Assembly (NCBI GenBank): GCA_964358085.1
Contig: CAYHNU010000005.1
Coordinates: 1 to 28,487 of the forward strand
Direction: 5' to 3'
Source: GWC2-45-19 sp964358085
GTDB lineage: Bacteria; Patescibacteriota; Microgenomatia; CAZETR01; Amesbacteraceae
DNA: 28,487 nucleotides
In this document: one piece after another, positions 13,311-20,099 of the stretch
Layout of the letters: every line of letters starts with the position of its first letter
Numbering within the stretch: the first letter of the stretch is position 1
The notes under the pieces: model-generated
Databases searched by the model: none
The model's input: only the letters and a program-made list of their open reading frames with translations
Told to the model about the DNA's origin: nothing
Position numbers and translations under genes: made by a program

Positions 13311-14030
13311 TTAGAACTCTATTTTTGCTAAACATCCCCGCACAATACGCTGTCCACGCGTAACACGAAATACTTTATCCGATCCTTGCATGCGCACTTC
13401 AGCGTCGCCACTGACATAGAATAAATCAATTGGCCGGTCAGTGACGACTTCACGAACAAGCTTAAGACCATTCCCGCGTTTCTCTGGTGCCCGACCAGAA
13501 ATAAATTCGGTAAAGGCGACCTCCACGGCCGCTACATGACTGGAAAGCCGCGGACGAACTCGACGCAATGTTTCTAAAACACCCAATCCCCGATCGGCGA
13601 GAACAATGATACGCTTGGTGAGATCGTAGCCGAAAAAAATTCCTGCCGTATCCGGCCACTTTCCTAAATTATGAGCAAACGAATTGTCGCCAATTTCTCC
13701 GGCAACGAGAACAATTAAAGAGTATAGTTTTTCAAACCCCGGCTTGTGCATTAATGTATACTCCATCTTTGTTAGTCTTGCGTTAAAAATCGAGCTCGTC
13801 GGGCAATAAAATGTACCCGGAAACTCAACACCATCTTGGATCCACTCCGAGGCAAACTTCATCAGATCGCTGGCGAAGACTTCTAAATCTCTTTCACGGT
13901 AATATCGATGACTGCCACCATCCTTTTTTATTGCAACTAATTTTCCGCTTTCATCCCACAGGCGCAGCGTATTCAAAGAGACTCCGAGATATCCGGCTGC
14001 TTGGCTGATTGTAAATAATTCTTCTTCCAC
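13311..14030 (-). CDS. MerR-type HTH fused to GHKL ATPase domain
   Basis: A 239-aa fusion. Residues 5-50 are a MerR/excisionase-like winged helix (FTISQAAGYLGVSLNTLRLW, then GSHRYYRERDL). Residues about 95-200 carry GHKL (histidine-kinase-like) ATPase boxes: N box GEIGDNSFAH (Glu112, Asn116, His120), G1 box ADRGLG (145-150) and G2 box KRGNGL (184-189). No phospho-acceptor His domain is seen, so it resembles anti-sigma-type ATPases more than sensor kinases. A direct ATP-dependent transcription switch, controlled by the STAS-like partner encoded next, is inferred. GTG at 14030 starts it; three phased iterons lie just upstream. Confidence 0.82.
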   Translation of the reverse strand: MEEELFTISQAAGYLGVSLNTLRLWDESGKLVAIKKDGGSHRYYRERDLEVFASDLMKFASEWIQDGVEFPGTFYCPTSSIFNARLTKMEYTLMHKPGFEKLYSLIVLVAGEIGDNSFAHNLGKWPDTAGIFFGYDLTKRIIVLADRGLGVLETLRRVRPRLSSHVAAVEVAFTEFISGRAPEKRGNGLKLVREVVTDRPIDLFYVSGDAEVRMQGSDKVFRVTRGQRIVRGCLAKIEF

Positions 14031-14046
14031 GCAAGAATGATATCAC

Positions 14047-14102
14047 ATTATCCAAATCTACACAACCACTCACCAAATCTACCCAAATATATAGCAATCT
14101 AC
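14047..14102 (-). promoter_or_regulatory. Promoter and three phased iterons upstream of MerR-ATPase gene
   Basis: CCAAATCTAC occurs at 14052-14061 and 14073-14082, and a degenerate copy (GCAATCTAC) at 14094-14102. The spacing is about 21 bp, two helical turns. The first overlaps a GATAAT -10 (14047-14052) and the second the weak -35 (TGGTGA, 14070-14075). This fits autoregulation by the MerR-type product. Confidence 0.5.
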
Positions 14103-14160
14103 TCATTTACCCCAGTGCCTTAATCCTCCAACGTCGAAAATCGCTTAGGTGGAATTTTCT

Positions 14161-14234
14161 CAATTTTACTCCTTTTGGGGCTTGGGGGATGGTCCCACTA
14201 CGCCCCGCCGTGGCGGGGCTACGAGGGGTAAATT
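14161..14234. repeat. Palindromic repeat family II, short copy
   Basis: It carries the same left end (CAATTTTACTCCTTTTG), the same GCCCCGCC-GT-GGCGGGGC hairpin (14202-14219) and the same AGGGGTAAATTA end as 12907-13018. The two copies are direct repeats flanking the regulator pair. Confidence 0.75.
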
Positions 14235-14268
14235 AGTTGATTCATGGTTCATGGTAGAATTTAATGGA

Positions 14269-14727
14269 ATGGACAAGAAGAAACTTCTAGTATTTCTGAT
14301 TGAGGCGAGAACCAATACCTATGCCAATGCCGGAGGAAAAGTAAAACCTGCATTTGCCGGCGCAACCCAACTTGAACATAAAGAGGGAGATTGGTTTTAC
14401 CGCGATTTCTATAATCTGGGGAATGGCATCTTTATGGGTCTGGAAACTGTTTATTTTGAAAATAAACCAGTTTGGTCGGGATCTTATTACGGAAACTTCA
14501 AGGGCATGACCGAAAAAGAAATTGACGATATCCTGCGCCAGGCTCTGATTGAAAATAAAGATAAAACCAGACTTTGGCATAGTGTGAGGTGGGAGAAAGA
14601 CGGATTTAAATATGTCTGCGAGCCTGATGGAGCCGGGAGTATCGATGAGGCGGCCGGGTTGGAAGAAATTTATAAAGGCAAGGAAAAAGTCTACTTTCTC
14701 TTCTATGCCGGAGGCATTATCGGATAA
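14269..14727 (+). CDS. DUF5680 domain protein
   Basis: The 152-aa protein covers the DUF5680 domain: LLVFLIEARTNTYANAGGKV at the N-terminus, then EGDWFYRDFYNLGNG, the GLETVYFENKPVWSGSYYGN block, and the ending EEIYKGKEKVYFLFYAGGI. The family is small, soluble and of unknown biochemical role, often a single-gene accessory trait. ATG at 14269 is chosen because the family starts just before LLxFL; an in-frame frame upstream runs into repeat family II and is not credible. There is no clear Shine-Dalgarno. The end overlaps the convergent Bro-N gene by 11 bp. Confidence 0.75.
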   Translation: MDKKKLLVFLIEARTNTYANAGGKVKPAFAGATQLEHKEGDWFYRDFYNLGNGIFMGLETVYFENKPVWSGSYYGNFKGMTEKEIDDILRQALIENKDKTRLWHSVRWEKDGFKYVCEPDGAGSIDEAAGLEEIYKGKEKVYFLFYAGGIIG

Positions 14728-15553
14728 ATCTTTTTTGCCCTTGTGGAAGATAATTTGACCCGCTGACAACTCTTTTTCCGGTTTTTTGTTCCAGCTCCAA
14801 CCTGGCATTTTTGGCGACTCTTCCACCTTTTTTGGCGGGAATTTTGTTTTCCTCCAGCCCCTTAGATTCCATCGTTTCTGCAATTTGCCGAGTGGAAAGT
14901 TCCGCAAGAGCCGTAAAAACTAATTCGGCATCTGTCATGTGGTCGCGTAAATTTTCGGATTTAAGATCTTTAAGAGCCTTGTGTTCCTTAACTGACAAAT
15001 CGCTCCATTCTTCGTGAATAATATTTGTCAGCGCCGCGTACTCATCTTGTGCTTTGACTTCGTTATTTTTCCAATAATCCGTCAGCTTATTGCGAATTTC
15101 TTGTCCCATCATTCTTTGTTGTATCCATTTCCCACTTCTGCCCATCCTTTGCCAATAATCCCGGCTACGGTTGAGCGCTTTTTCCGGATCGTTTATTTCT
15201 TCGATTCTTTCGTAACCAACCCTGGCCAACCAAAGTTTAACTGGTTCAGCTTTAGAACTGGGGACCGACTGAATGAGACGCAATATTACTTCTACGTCGG
15301 CAACGTCGGTTTTATAGTACTTTCCATCGGCAGATTGTAATTTCAGTTTGTCACATTTTGTGACAGACTCGTTTCCCTCCTGCTTTAATCGGCTTTTAAG
15401 TGTTGTCCAATAGCTTTGCGCTTTTTTGAAATCTGACTGTTCAGTAAGGACGGCAATAATATCGATAACCGAAAAATACCACTTTTCCCGTTTTACGTCC
15501 CATTGCCTGCGGATTTTCTTACCTTCAAAGATATCTATCTTTGTCGCTTCCAT
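14717..15553 (-). CDS. Bro-N domain (DinD/antirepressor-like) protein
   Basis: A 278-aa protein starting with a Bro-N domain: KIDIFEGKKIRRQWDVKREK, YFSVIDIIAVLTEQ, then YWTTLKSRLKQEG and the DVADVEVILRLIQSVPS block, ending in a helix (AEPVKLWLARVGYERIEEI). Bro-N is a DNA-binding domain of phage antirepressors and of DinD-like proteins. The C-terminal half (LTDYWKNNEVKAQDEYAAL through FTALAELSTRQIAET) is the usual extension in CPR and Bacteroidetes homologues. The role is unknown. ATG at 15553 sits 6 nt after a -10 box, and its promoter motif is shared with the RhuM gene, so both may answer to one regulator. Confidence 0.85.
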   Translation of the reverse strand: MEATKIDIFEGKKIRRQWDVKREKWYFSVIDIIAVLTEQSDFKKAQSYWTTLKSRLKQEGNESVTKCDKLKLQSADGKYYKTDVADVEVILRLIQSVPSSKAEPVKLWLARVGYERIEEINDPEKALNRSRDYWQRMGRSGKWIQQRMMGQEIRNKLTDYWKNNEVKAQDEYAALTNIIHEEWSDLSVKEHKALKDLKSENLRDHMTDAELVFTALAELSTRQIAETMESKGLEENKIPAKKGGRVAKNARLELEQKTGKRVVSGSNYLPQGQKRFIR

Positions 15554-15559
15554 AATTTA

Positions 15560-15588
15560 AATCTATTCCAAATAATACCCGAAGTCAA
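15560..15588 (-). promoter_or_regulatory. Bro-N gene promoter with shared operator-like motif
   Basis: -35 TTGACT (15583-15588), 17-bp spacer, -10 TAGATT (15560-15565), then 6 nt to the ATG, so probably leaderless. Positions 15568-15588 match the RhuM promoter (6550-6570) in 18 of 21 bases. Confidence 0.55.
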
Positions 15589-15605
15589 GTATCAAATATG
15601 AGCAA

Positions 15606-16211
15606 TTAAACTCTAACCAGTTTTTCCAGCCAGGGAATGTGCTGGGTTGTGCGCTTCCACCACAGATCTTCCCAGATGTAATGGACGGCGAGCCGTTTGT
15701 AATCGTCAAATTTCTCGAAGTATTTAAGAAGTTTCTTGACGGGCACTGGATTTTCGGGATCCCGATCGAAAAACAACTTGGAATAAATCTTCTGTTCCCA
15801 GGGTGAAACGTGATCAAAGAAATCCCAATGATGAAAAACATCAAAGAGCAGGTACCAAACCGTGGCCGGGCCCACGCCATAGAGTTTTAACAATTCCTGC
15901 ATTTGAGTTTCCCGATCTTGTTGCCTAAGATTTAATTCATCAATCTTACCGGCAACAAAATCATCGTCAATCTTCTTAATATACTTGGCCCGGTAGCCCA
16001 CTTTTAGGGCTCGTAGGTCGTCGACAGACACTTTCTGCAATCGGCCCGGAGCCCAAAAACACCATAATTTTTTCTGGTCAAATTCCAGGAGGGTGCCGTA
16101 GTTTTCCAAAAGAGCCTTAAACATCTGAATGGAGCGGCGGACGGTGGCATTTTGCAGAACTACGCCAATAATCAGATATTCGTATAAAGAACTAGGGTGA
16201 CCGGGGCGCAT
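15606..16211 (-). CDS. AlkA-like DNA glycosylase, C-terminal HhH-GPD part (frameshifted)
   Basis: This 201-aa frame holds the helix-hairpin-helix glycosylase domain: SLYEYLIIGVVLQNATVRRS at the N-terminus, a middle RALKVGYRAKYI, and the hairpin LLKLYGVGPATVWYLLFDVF, followed by HHWDFFDHVSPWEQKIYSKL. The family removes damaged bases. The usual catalytic Asp position is not clear here (DHVSPWE rather than VDTH). It is the second half of a gene whose first half is at 16172-16558; the two frames differ by one base at about 16208-16212. The likely full product is about 315 aa. The internal ATG at 16211 is probably not a real start. Confidence 0.7.
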   Translation of the reverse strand: MRPGHPSSLYEYLIIGVVLQNATVRRSIQMFKALLENYGTLLEFDQKKLWCFWAPGRLQKVSVDDLRALKVGYRAKYIKKIDDDFVAGKIDELNLRQQDRETQMQELLKLYGVGPATVWYLLFDVFHHWDFFDHVSPWEQKIYSKLFFDRDPENPVPVKKLLKYFEKFDDYKRLAVHYIWEDLWWKRTTQHIPWLEKLVRV

Positions 16212-16558
16212 ACCCGCCAGCGGCGAATAATTGGTCCAAGCAGAGGATCTTTTCCCAGGGCTTTGTAAAAATCACTTAGATCAAGGTCCAGATTATAGCG
16301 GTATTTGACCTCATCAATTAAGGATTCTATTTGCTGCGGCTTTGGTTTTTTGTTTGAATAAACAGTTACCCGAACTCCTTCTTTGCCTTCAATCTTTAGA
16401 CCATAACGTTCCCCTTCCCAATACCAGGTTTGCCAACGGATGCCCGGTTGCCAGAAATTATCGCCGGTTGTGAAATGGTCGGGTTTGTGGAAGGTGGAAT
16501 CAAAGGCAAAAGGTGCAGTGGGCTTGATTTCAACGGCGGCAACTTTTTGCAATTTCAC
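16172..16558 (-). CDS. AlkA-like DNA glycosylase, N-terminal part (frameshifted)
   Basis: The first ~115 residues match the N-terminal domain of AlkA/OGG-type glycosylases: FAFDSTFHKPDHFTTGDNFW, then RWQTWYWEGERYGLKIEG, and LDLDLSDFYKALGKDPLLG. After IIRRWR the frame runs into VCAPVTLVLYTNI and stops. Shifting by one base at the CGGGTATG junction restores IIRRWRG-MRPGHPSSLYEYL, which is the expected continuation. A lost G in a G-run would explain this, whether as true decay or as a sequence error. ATG at 16558; a divergent membrane-protein promoter overlaps its first codons. Confidence 0.7.
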   Translation of the reverse strand: MKLQKVAAVEIKPTAPFAFDSTFHKPDHFTTGDNFWQPGIRWQTWYWEGERYGLKIEGKEGVRVTVYSNKKPKPQQIESLIDEVKYRYNLDLDLSDFYKALGKDPLLGPIIRRWRVCAPVTLVLYTNI

Positions 16559-16574
16559 TAGCTTGTATTATACT
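16547..16574 (+). promoter_or_regulatory. Promoter of the small membrane protein gene
   Basis: -35 TTGCAA (16547-16552), 16-bp spacer, -10 TATACT (16569-16574). The predicted start near 16581 leaves GAGGAG (16592-16597) as the ribosome site. Confidence 0.45.
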
Positions 16575-16604
16575 GGAGGAAGAAAGAGGGTGAGGAGAGT
16601 GAAG

Positions 16605-16862
16605 TTGAATGAACATGAAACGGGGTTGGCGGTAGGGACAATGATGGGATTGGCGCACGCGGTATGGGCAACTTTAGTGTGGTTGAACGTGGCCCAGGGG
16701 TTTTTGGATTGGATATTCACCATCCACTCCCTGGCAAATCCATACTTCGTCCTGCCATTTGACCTGGCGCGGTCACTGACTCTGGTGGGAACCACGTTTG
16801 TGATCGGCTACACCATGGGAACGGTGTTTGCCACTATCTGGAACCGGGTGGCGAAGAAGTAA
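16605..16862 (+). CDS. Small membrane protein, two transmembrane helices
   Basis: An 85-aa protein beginning NEHETGLAVG after the initiator. Two hydrophobic spans are visible: TMMGLAHAVWATLVWLNVA (about residues 12-30) and LTLVGTTFVIGYTMGTVFAT (about 60-79). A short loop with FTIHSLANPYF lies between them. The TTG at 16605 is preferred because GAGGAG lies seven bases before it and the predicted transcript starts near 16581. Similar two-helix proteins with H...W and IH motifs are common in CPR genomes; the function is unknown. It is divergent from the glycosylase and lies 27 bp before the PEP-synthase-like gene. Confidence 0.7.
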   Translation: MNEHETGLAVGTMMGLAHAVWATLVWLNVAQGFLDWIFTIHSLANPYFVLPFDLARSLTLVGTTFVIGYTMGTVFATIWNRVAKK

Positions 16863-16876
16863 GTTGGGATCTGTGA

Positions 16877-16882
16877 GATAAT
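16877..16882 (+). promoter_or_regulatory. -10 box before the PEP-synthase-like gene
   Basis: GATAAT followed by 7 nt and the GTG start at 16890; no ribosome site and no good -35 are seen. A leaderless GTG start is suggested. Confidence 0.35.
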
Positions 16883-16889
16883 CGTCGGT

Positions 16890-18914
16890 GTGAAGTATTT
16901 GATTTCGCCAGCTGAATATACGCTACCAAATCCAAGAATTGACGGTTGGAAGAAATTGCAAGAGGTGCGGGCGCGGATTGTAGATATTTACGTATTTCCT
17001 TTAGACATTTTTCAGTATTTTCTGGAACACGGAGATTTGCCGCCAGAGTTTGTACGGGAGGCTGAAATGGCGGCCAAAAAAGTGATTGACGAAAGCGCTT
17101 CCCGCGCCGCGTTGGTGAGAAGAGCTTTTGTAGTTCCCGGGCTGGAAAACCCTCCCGGCCCTCGTTTTCTGGGACTGACAACTCCGGATAAGGTGATAGC
17201 GGCCATCAAGGATTTGTTTAAATTCGCGATAGATCAAAAGTATCATGAGGTGAAGGATAGTCAGATCAGCGGCTGGATAGAACCACCGTCAACGGTTTTG
17301 GATTTGGAAAAATTTGAGAAGGATCCCGCTTCAACGCTTATTCCATATGGCGGCTATGGAATACTGTTGGATGAAAGAGTGGTTATTTATTCTGTTTTTG
17401 GAATTAATGAGGGGGTTCAGTCGCTGGTGGCCGATAGATACGAAATTGAATTCAGACGAAATAGAGCATTTGTCGTTAAAAAAGAGATCCCGCAGAAAAA
17501 TGTGATGTTGTGTACTACTAATAAATCCGGAGCGCAGTTGTTCCCGGTGCCGGTGGATATGCAGTTTGACCAGATATTGTCAGACGCAGAAATTACCGAA
17601 GTGGCCCGGGTGGTTTATGAATTATCGCAAAAATACGGGCCGCAAAGAGCTGAGTTTTCGACAGATGAAAACGGAATCTGTTTTAATGAAGTGGCCGATT
17701 ATTGGAAAGAAGCCAAAAATGAAGGAGACGAAAATATTCAGGTAAAAGGAGTGGTAAAACTAATTAACTCTATTGGTGATTTTGGCAAACTGGCAGGAGT
17801 ACCGCGGGATGATCTCCTGGCAGGGAAGGTCATTATTGAAGTGGGGCAGGGAATCATTACCAATCGTGACTACGATGTGCTGGGGGCTCTGGCGGCATGG
17901 AAAGACAATTTATATGTACTGTATCCCGGCGTAGCCGCAACCCAACACGCCATGCGGGTGCTGACGGATAAAGGCCACAAAGCTTTTTTGATCGGAAATC
18001 AGATATTCGAAGAGGGAGATGAGGCGCAAATTGTAGTCACCGGGGGCAAGGTACGAGTGACTAATTTATCGCGAACGCAAAATGAACAATATGTGTCGCT
18101 GTGGGATGCCTCACTTTTGGGGGTGGAACTATGCGGAGGTAAGGCGGACCGGCTGTCTAAATTGAAACTTCTGGGGTTTCAAGTTCCCCACGGGGCAGTG
18201 CTGACAACACTGTTGTTTGATGCAGTCTTGCAAAAACTTGGGTTTGAGGGGCCGCTTCTTCTGGATAATTTTCCAGCCGTTTACAAAGAGCTGGAAAATC
18301 CAAGTGGAGATATCGTTAAGATACTTGACTCACTTTTGGCAGATTATGAAAAGTCGGGCAAGTCATTTGCCGTCCGTTCTTCTGCAACCATTGAAGATGA
18401 CAGTAAAGATTCTATGGCCGGCATGTTTAGTACATTTCTGGAAGTTTCAGGACCGGAGCTGGCGCTTAAGTCTTTACAAGTAATGCGTTCAGCGTTTGCT
18501 CCGCAAATTGTCCGGTATCTTAAAGAAAACCCGGAATTGGTATCTAAATTGAAGATGGCGGTGGCGGTTCAAGAAATGGTTCCGGCCAGATGCGCGGGGG
18601 TGATATTCGGAGCAAAAGCCCAGACAGCAAACCACGATATAGTGGAAATTGAAGCAAATAAAGGCTTGGGTGAGGGAATTGTGTCCGGAGAAGCGAAAGA
18701 AGTAGAACAGTATAAATTCAGCCGGTCAGAAAGACGGGTGGTGGAACGGAAAGGCCCGGAACTGCTGTCCCCGCCGGAAGCCAGAGCATTATTCATGTTG
18801 TCTGAACGTTTGAGATCGGAATTTGATGACACTCCCCAGGACATTGAATGGGCGATCGATACTAAAGGCCAAATTTGGGTGCTGCAAAGCCGGGATTTGT
18901 ATTTGGGGAGATAG
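16890..18914 (+). CDS. PEP synthase/PPDK-like protein with rearranged domains
   Basis: A 674-aa protein built from pyruvate-phosphate/water dikinase parts in an unusual order. Residues about 127-275 look like a decayed C-lobe of the ATP-grasp (FGINEGVQSLVADRYEI, then EFSTDENGICFNEVADY). Residues about 305-392 resemble the phosphohistidine swivel (PGVAATQHAMRVLTDKGHKA with His353, then EEGDEAQIVVTGGKVRV). Residues 412-674 are the full PPDK N-terminal ATP-grasp: CGGKADRLSKL, FAVRSSATIEDD, QEMVPARCAGVIFG, ANKGLGEGIVSGE and DIEWAIDTKGQIWVLQSRDL. The PEP-binding TIM barrel is missing. It probably transfers phosphate from ATP through His353 to an unknown acceptor. GTG start, no Shine-Dalgarno. A strong hairpin follows the stop. 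Confidence 0.8.
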   Translation: MKYLISPAEYTLPNPRIDGWKKLQEVRARIVDIYVFPLDIFQYFLEHGDLPPEFVREAEMAAKKVIDESASRAALVRRAFVVPGLENPPGPRFLGLTTPDKVIAAIKDLFKFAIDQKYHEVKDSQISGWIEPPSTVLDLEKFEKDPASTLIPYGGYGILLDERVVIYSVFGINEGVQSLVADRYEIEFRRNRAFVVKKEIPQKNVMLCTTNKSGAQLFPVPVDMQFDQILSDAEITEVARVVYELSQKYGPQRAEFSTDENGICFNEVADYWKEAKNEGDENIQVKGVVKLINSIGDFGKLAGVPRDDLLAGKVIIEVGQGIITNRDYDVLGALAAWKDNLYVLYPGVAATQHAMRVLTDKGHKAFLIGNQIFEEGDEAQIVVTGGKVRVTNLSRTQNEQYVSLWDASLLGVELCGGKADRLSKLKLLGFQVPHGAVLTTLLFDAVLQKLGFEGPLLLDNFPAVYKELENPSGDIVKILDSLLADYEKSGKSFAVRSSATIEDDSKDSMAGMFSTFLEVSGPELALKSLQVMRSAFAPQIVRYLKENPELVSKLKMAVAVQEMVPARCAGVIFGAKAQTANHDIVEIEANKGLGEGIVSGEAKEVEQYKFSRSERRVVERKGPELLSPPEARALFMLSERLRSEFDDTPQDIEWAIDTKGQIWVLQSRDLYLGR

Positions 18915-18921
18915 TATCCGC

Positions 18922-18946
18922 TTGTTCCACCTAAGAGGTGGAACAA
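18922..18946. terminator. Hairpin between convergent genes
   Basis: TTGTTCCACCT pairs with AGGTGGAACAA around AAG, an 11-bp perfect stem. It lies between convergent stops at 18914 and 18949 and may end transcription from both sides, though no long T-run follows. TTCCACC...GGTGGAA also occurs inside cca near 28194. Confidence 0.5.
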
Positions 18947-18948
18947 TG

Positions 18949-19275
18949 TCATTTACTGGATTTTTTGATTTCGGATAGGATTTCGGCTTTGATTTTTTTG
19001 GCCTGAATACGAATTTCGGATTCGATGTCTGCTTTGATTTCTTTTTTGAGGAAAGCTAATAATTCCGGATCGGCTGGGGAGGATTGGAAATTAGTGAGAA
19101 AATTTCCATGGTGTTCCTGGGGCAGGTGATTAAGAATGACGTTTAGAATGTGTTGGTGGGTAGTGTGATTTATAAGCCCTAAAATTTCCTCCCGTTCGTC
19201 GGATGGCAAATCATAGGCGTCTAATTCGGAGGTGACTTCCTCAAGAACTATGAGATGATCGTAGAAATAAGTCAT
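18949..19275 (-). CDS. Hypothetical helical protein (108 aa)
   Basis: A short, charged, helical protein. LPSDEREEILGLINHTTHQH leads into ILNVILNHLPQEHHGNFLTNF, followed by a spacer and a Lys/Glu coiled coil (EIKADIESEIRIQAKKIKAE). I recall the HILNxILxxLP pattern as recurring in CPR hypothetical proteins, with no known role. The ATG overlaps the stop of the gene at 19272-20081 (ATGA), so both are translated from one message and the product may act with that exported protein. No signal peptide is present. Confidence 0.65.
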   Translation of the reverse strand: MTYFYDHLIVLEEVTSELDAYDLPSDEREEILGLINHTTHQHILNVILNHLPQEHHGNFLTNFQSSPADPELLAFLKKEIKADIESEIRIQAKKIKAEILSEIKKSSK

Positions 19276-20081
19276 GAGAGTAAAAGCGGCTTTTCTAAAT
19301 TATATTCTACCGGACCGAGAGGGATTTGGTCGGCGGGATCGTCCACAAAAAATAAGACTACCGGGCCTTTTTGCATGCCCACGTTGAGGTTGAGATAAGC
19401 CATGACTTCCGGTGAGCCGCCGAAATGTTTGCCGGTCCAGGAAGCGGGGCCGGAATCGGCTACTACCGCCACAATTAACTTACCGTTGACGGGATTGACA
19501 ACCACTACTTTGCGGTATTTATACCAATCGCGCAAGTAGGCCAAACGGGTGGTCCAGTCGGGTAAGTAGAGCGTCTGGACAGCCACGTAATATTTTTCTT
19601 TTTCGGGATCTTCAACATATCCCCAAGCTCCTTTGCCCGGAGCCATGTTCTCTACCACGTCGCCGGGGAAACGCATGAGGTGCTGTTCGGCGCCGATTAG
19701 ACCGTATGAAGTATTTAAGTGATTACCTTCTAATTCGGCGGTGGCGTGCAGACCATAAAGGTCGTGCAAAGCTTGGGAAATTTGAGATTCTTGGTCGAAG
19801 GTGAGAGGTTGGACGGATTCCGGGAGAAGCAGGTTGAGTTTTTCCACTAAACGATTGTGCAGATCAAATGGCGAAACCTGGGAAATGCTGGGGGAAAGCA
19901 GGGCGGCCCTGGTGGGAGCGGATTGGCCGGGAGCCAGAAGGAGGGCACCGGCCAGTGCGGAAGAAGCCAGAAATTTAGCTACGTGAGGATGATGAGCCAG
20001 AAGGGTGGTCCGGGTGGTTAGGTGTTTAAGTTTGAGTTTGGATCTAAGCTTCTCTGAGTTTAAGGCAGGATGTTTTGACAT
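19272..20081 (-). CDS. Membrane-anchored protein with possible double-psi beta-barrel (RlpA-like) end
   Basis: A 269-aa protein. After a basic start (residues 1-30), FLASSALAGALLLAPGQSA (about 37-55) is a signal peptide or anchor. The middle (LNLLLPESVQPLTFDQESQI) is helical. The C-terminal third has VVVVNPVNGKLIVAVVADSG, then GPASWTGKHFGGSPEVMAYL and QKGPVVLFFVDDP. The NG....VADSGP...G....LS..VM..L pattern recalls RlpA/expansin-type double-psi barrels, which bind or cut peptidoglycan. It is probably an envelope protein. It follows gltX on the same strand after 18 bp. The fold is inference. Confidence 0.6.
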   Translation of the reverse strand: MSKHPALNSEKLRSKLKLKHLTTRTTLLAHHPHVAKFLASSALAGALLLAPGQSAPTRAALLSPSISQVSPFDLHNRLVEKLNLLLPESVQPLTFDQESQISQALHDLYGLHATAELEGNHLNTSYGLIGAEQHLMRFPGDVVENMAPGKGAWGYVEDPEKEKYYVAVQTLYLPDWTTRLAYLRDWYKYRKVVVVNPVNGKLIVAVVADSGPASWTGKHFGGSPEVMAYLNLNVGMQKGPVVLFFVDDPADQIPLGPVEYNLEKPLLLS

Positions 20082-20099
20082 AATTTCTAATTGATCTAA

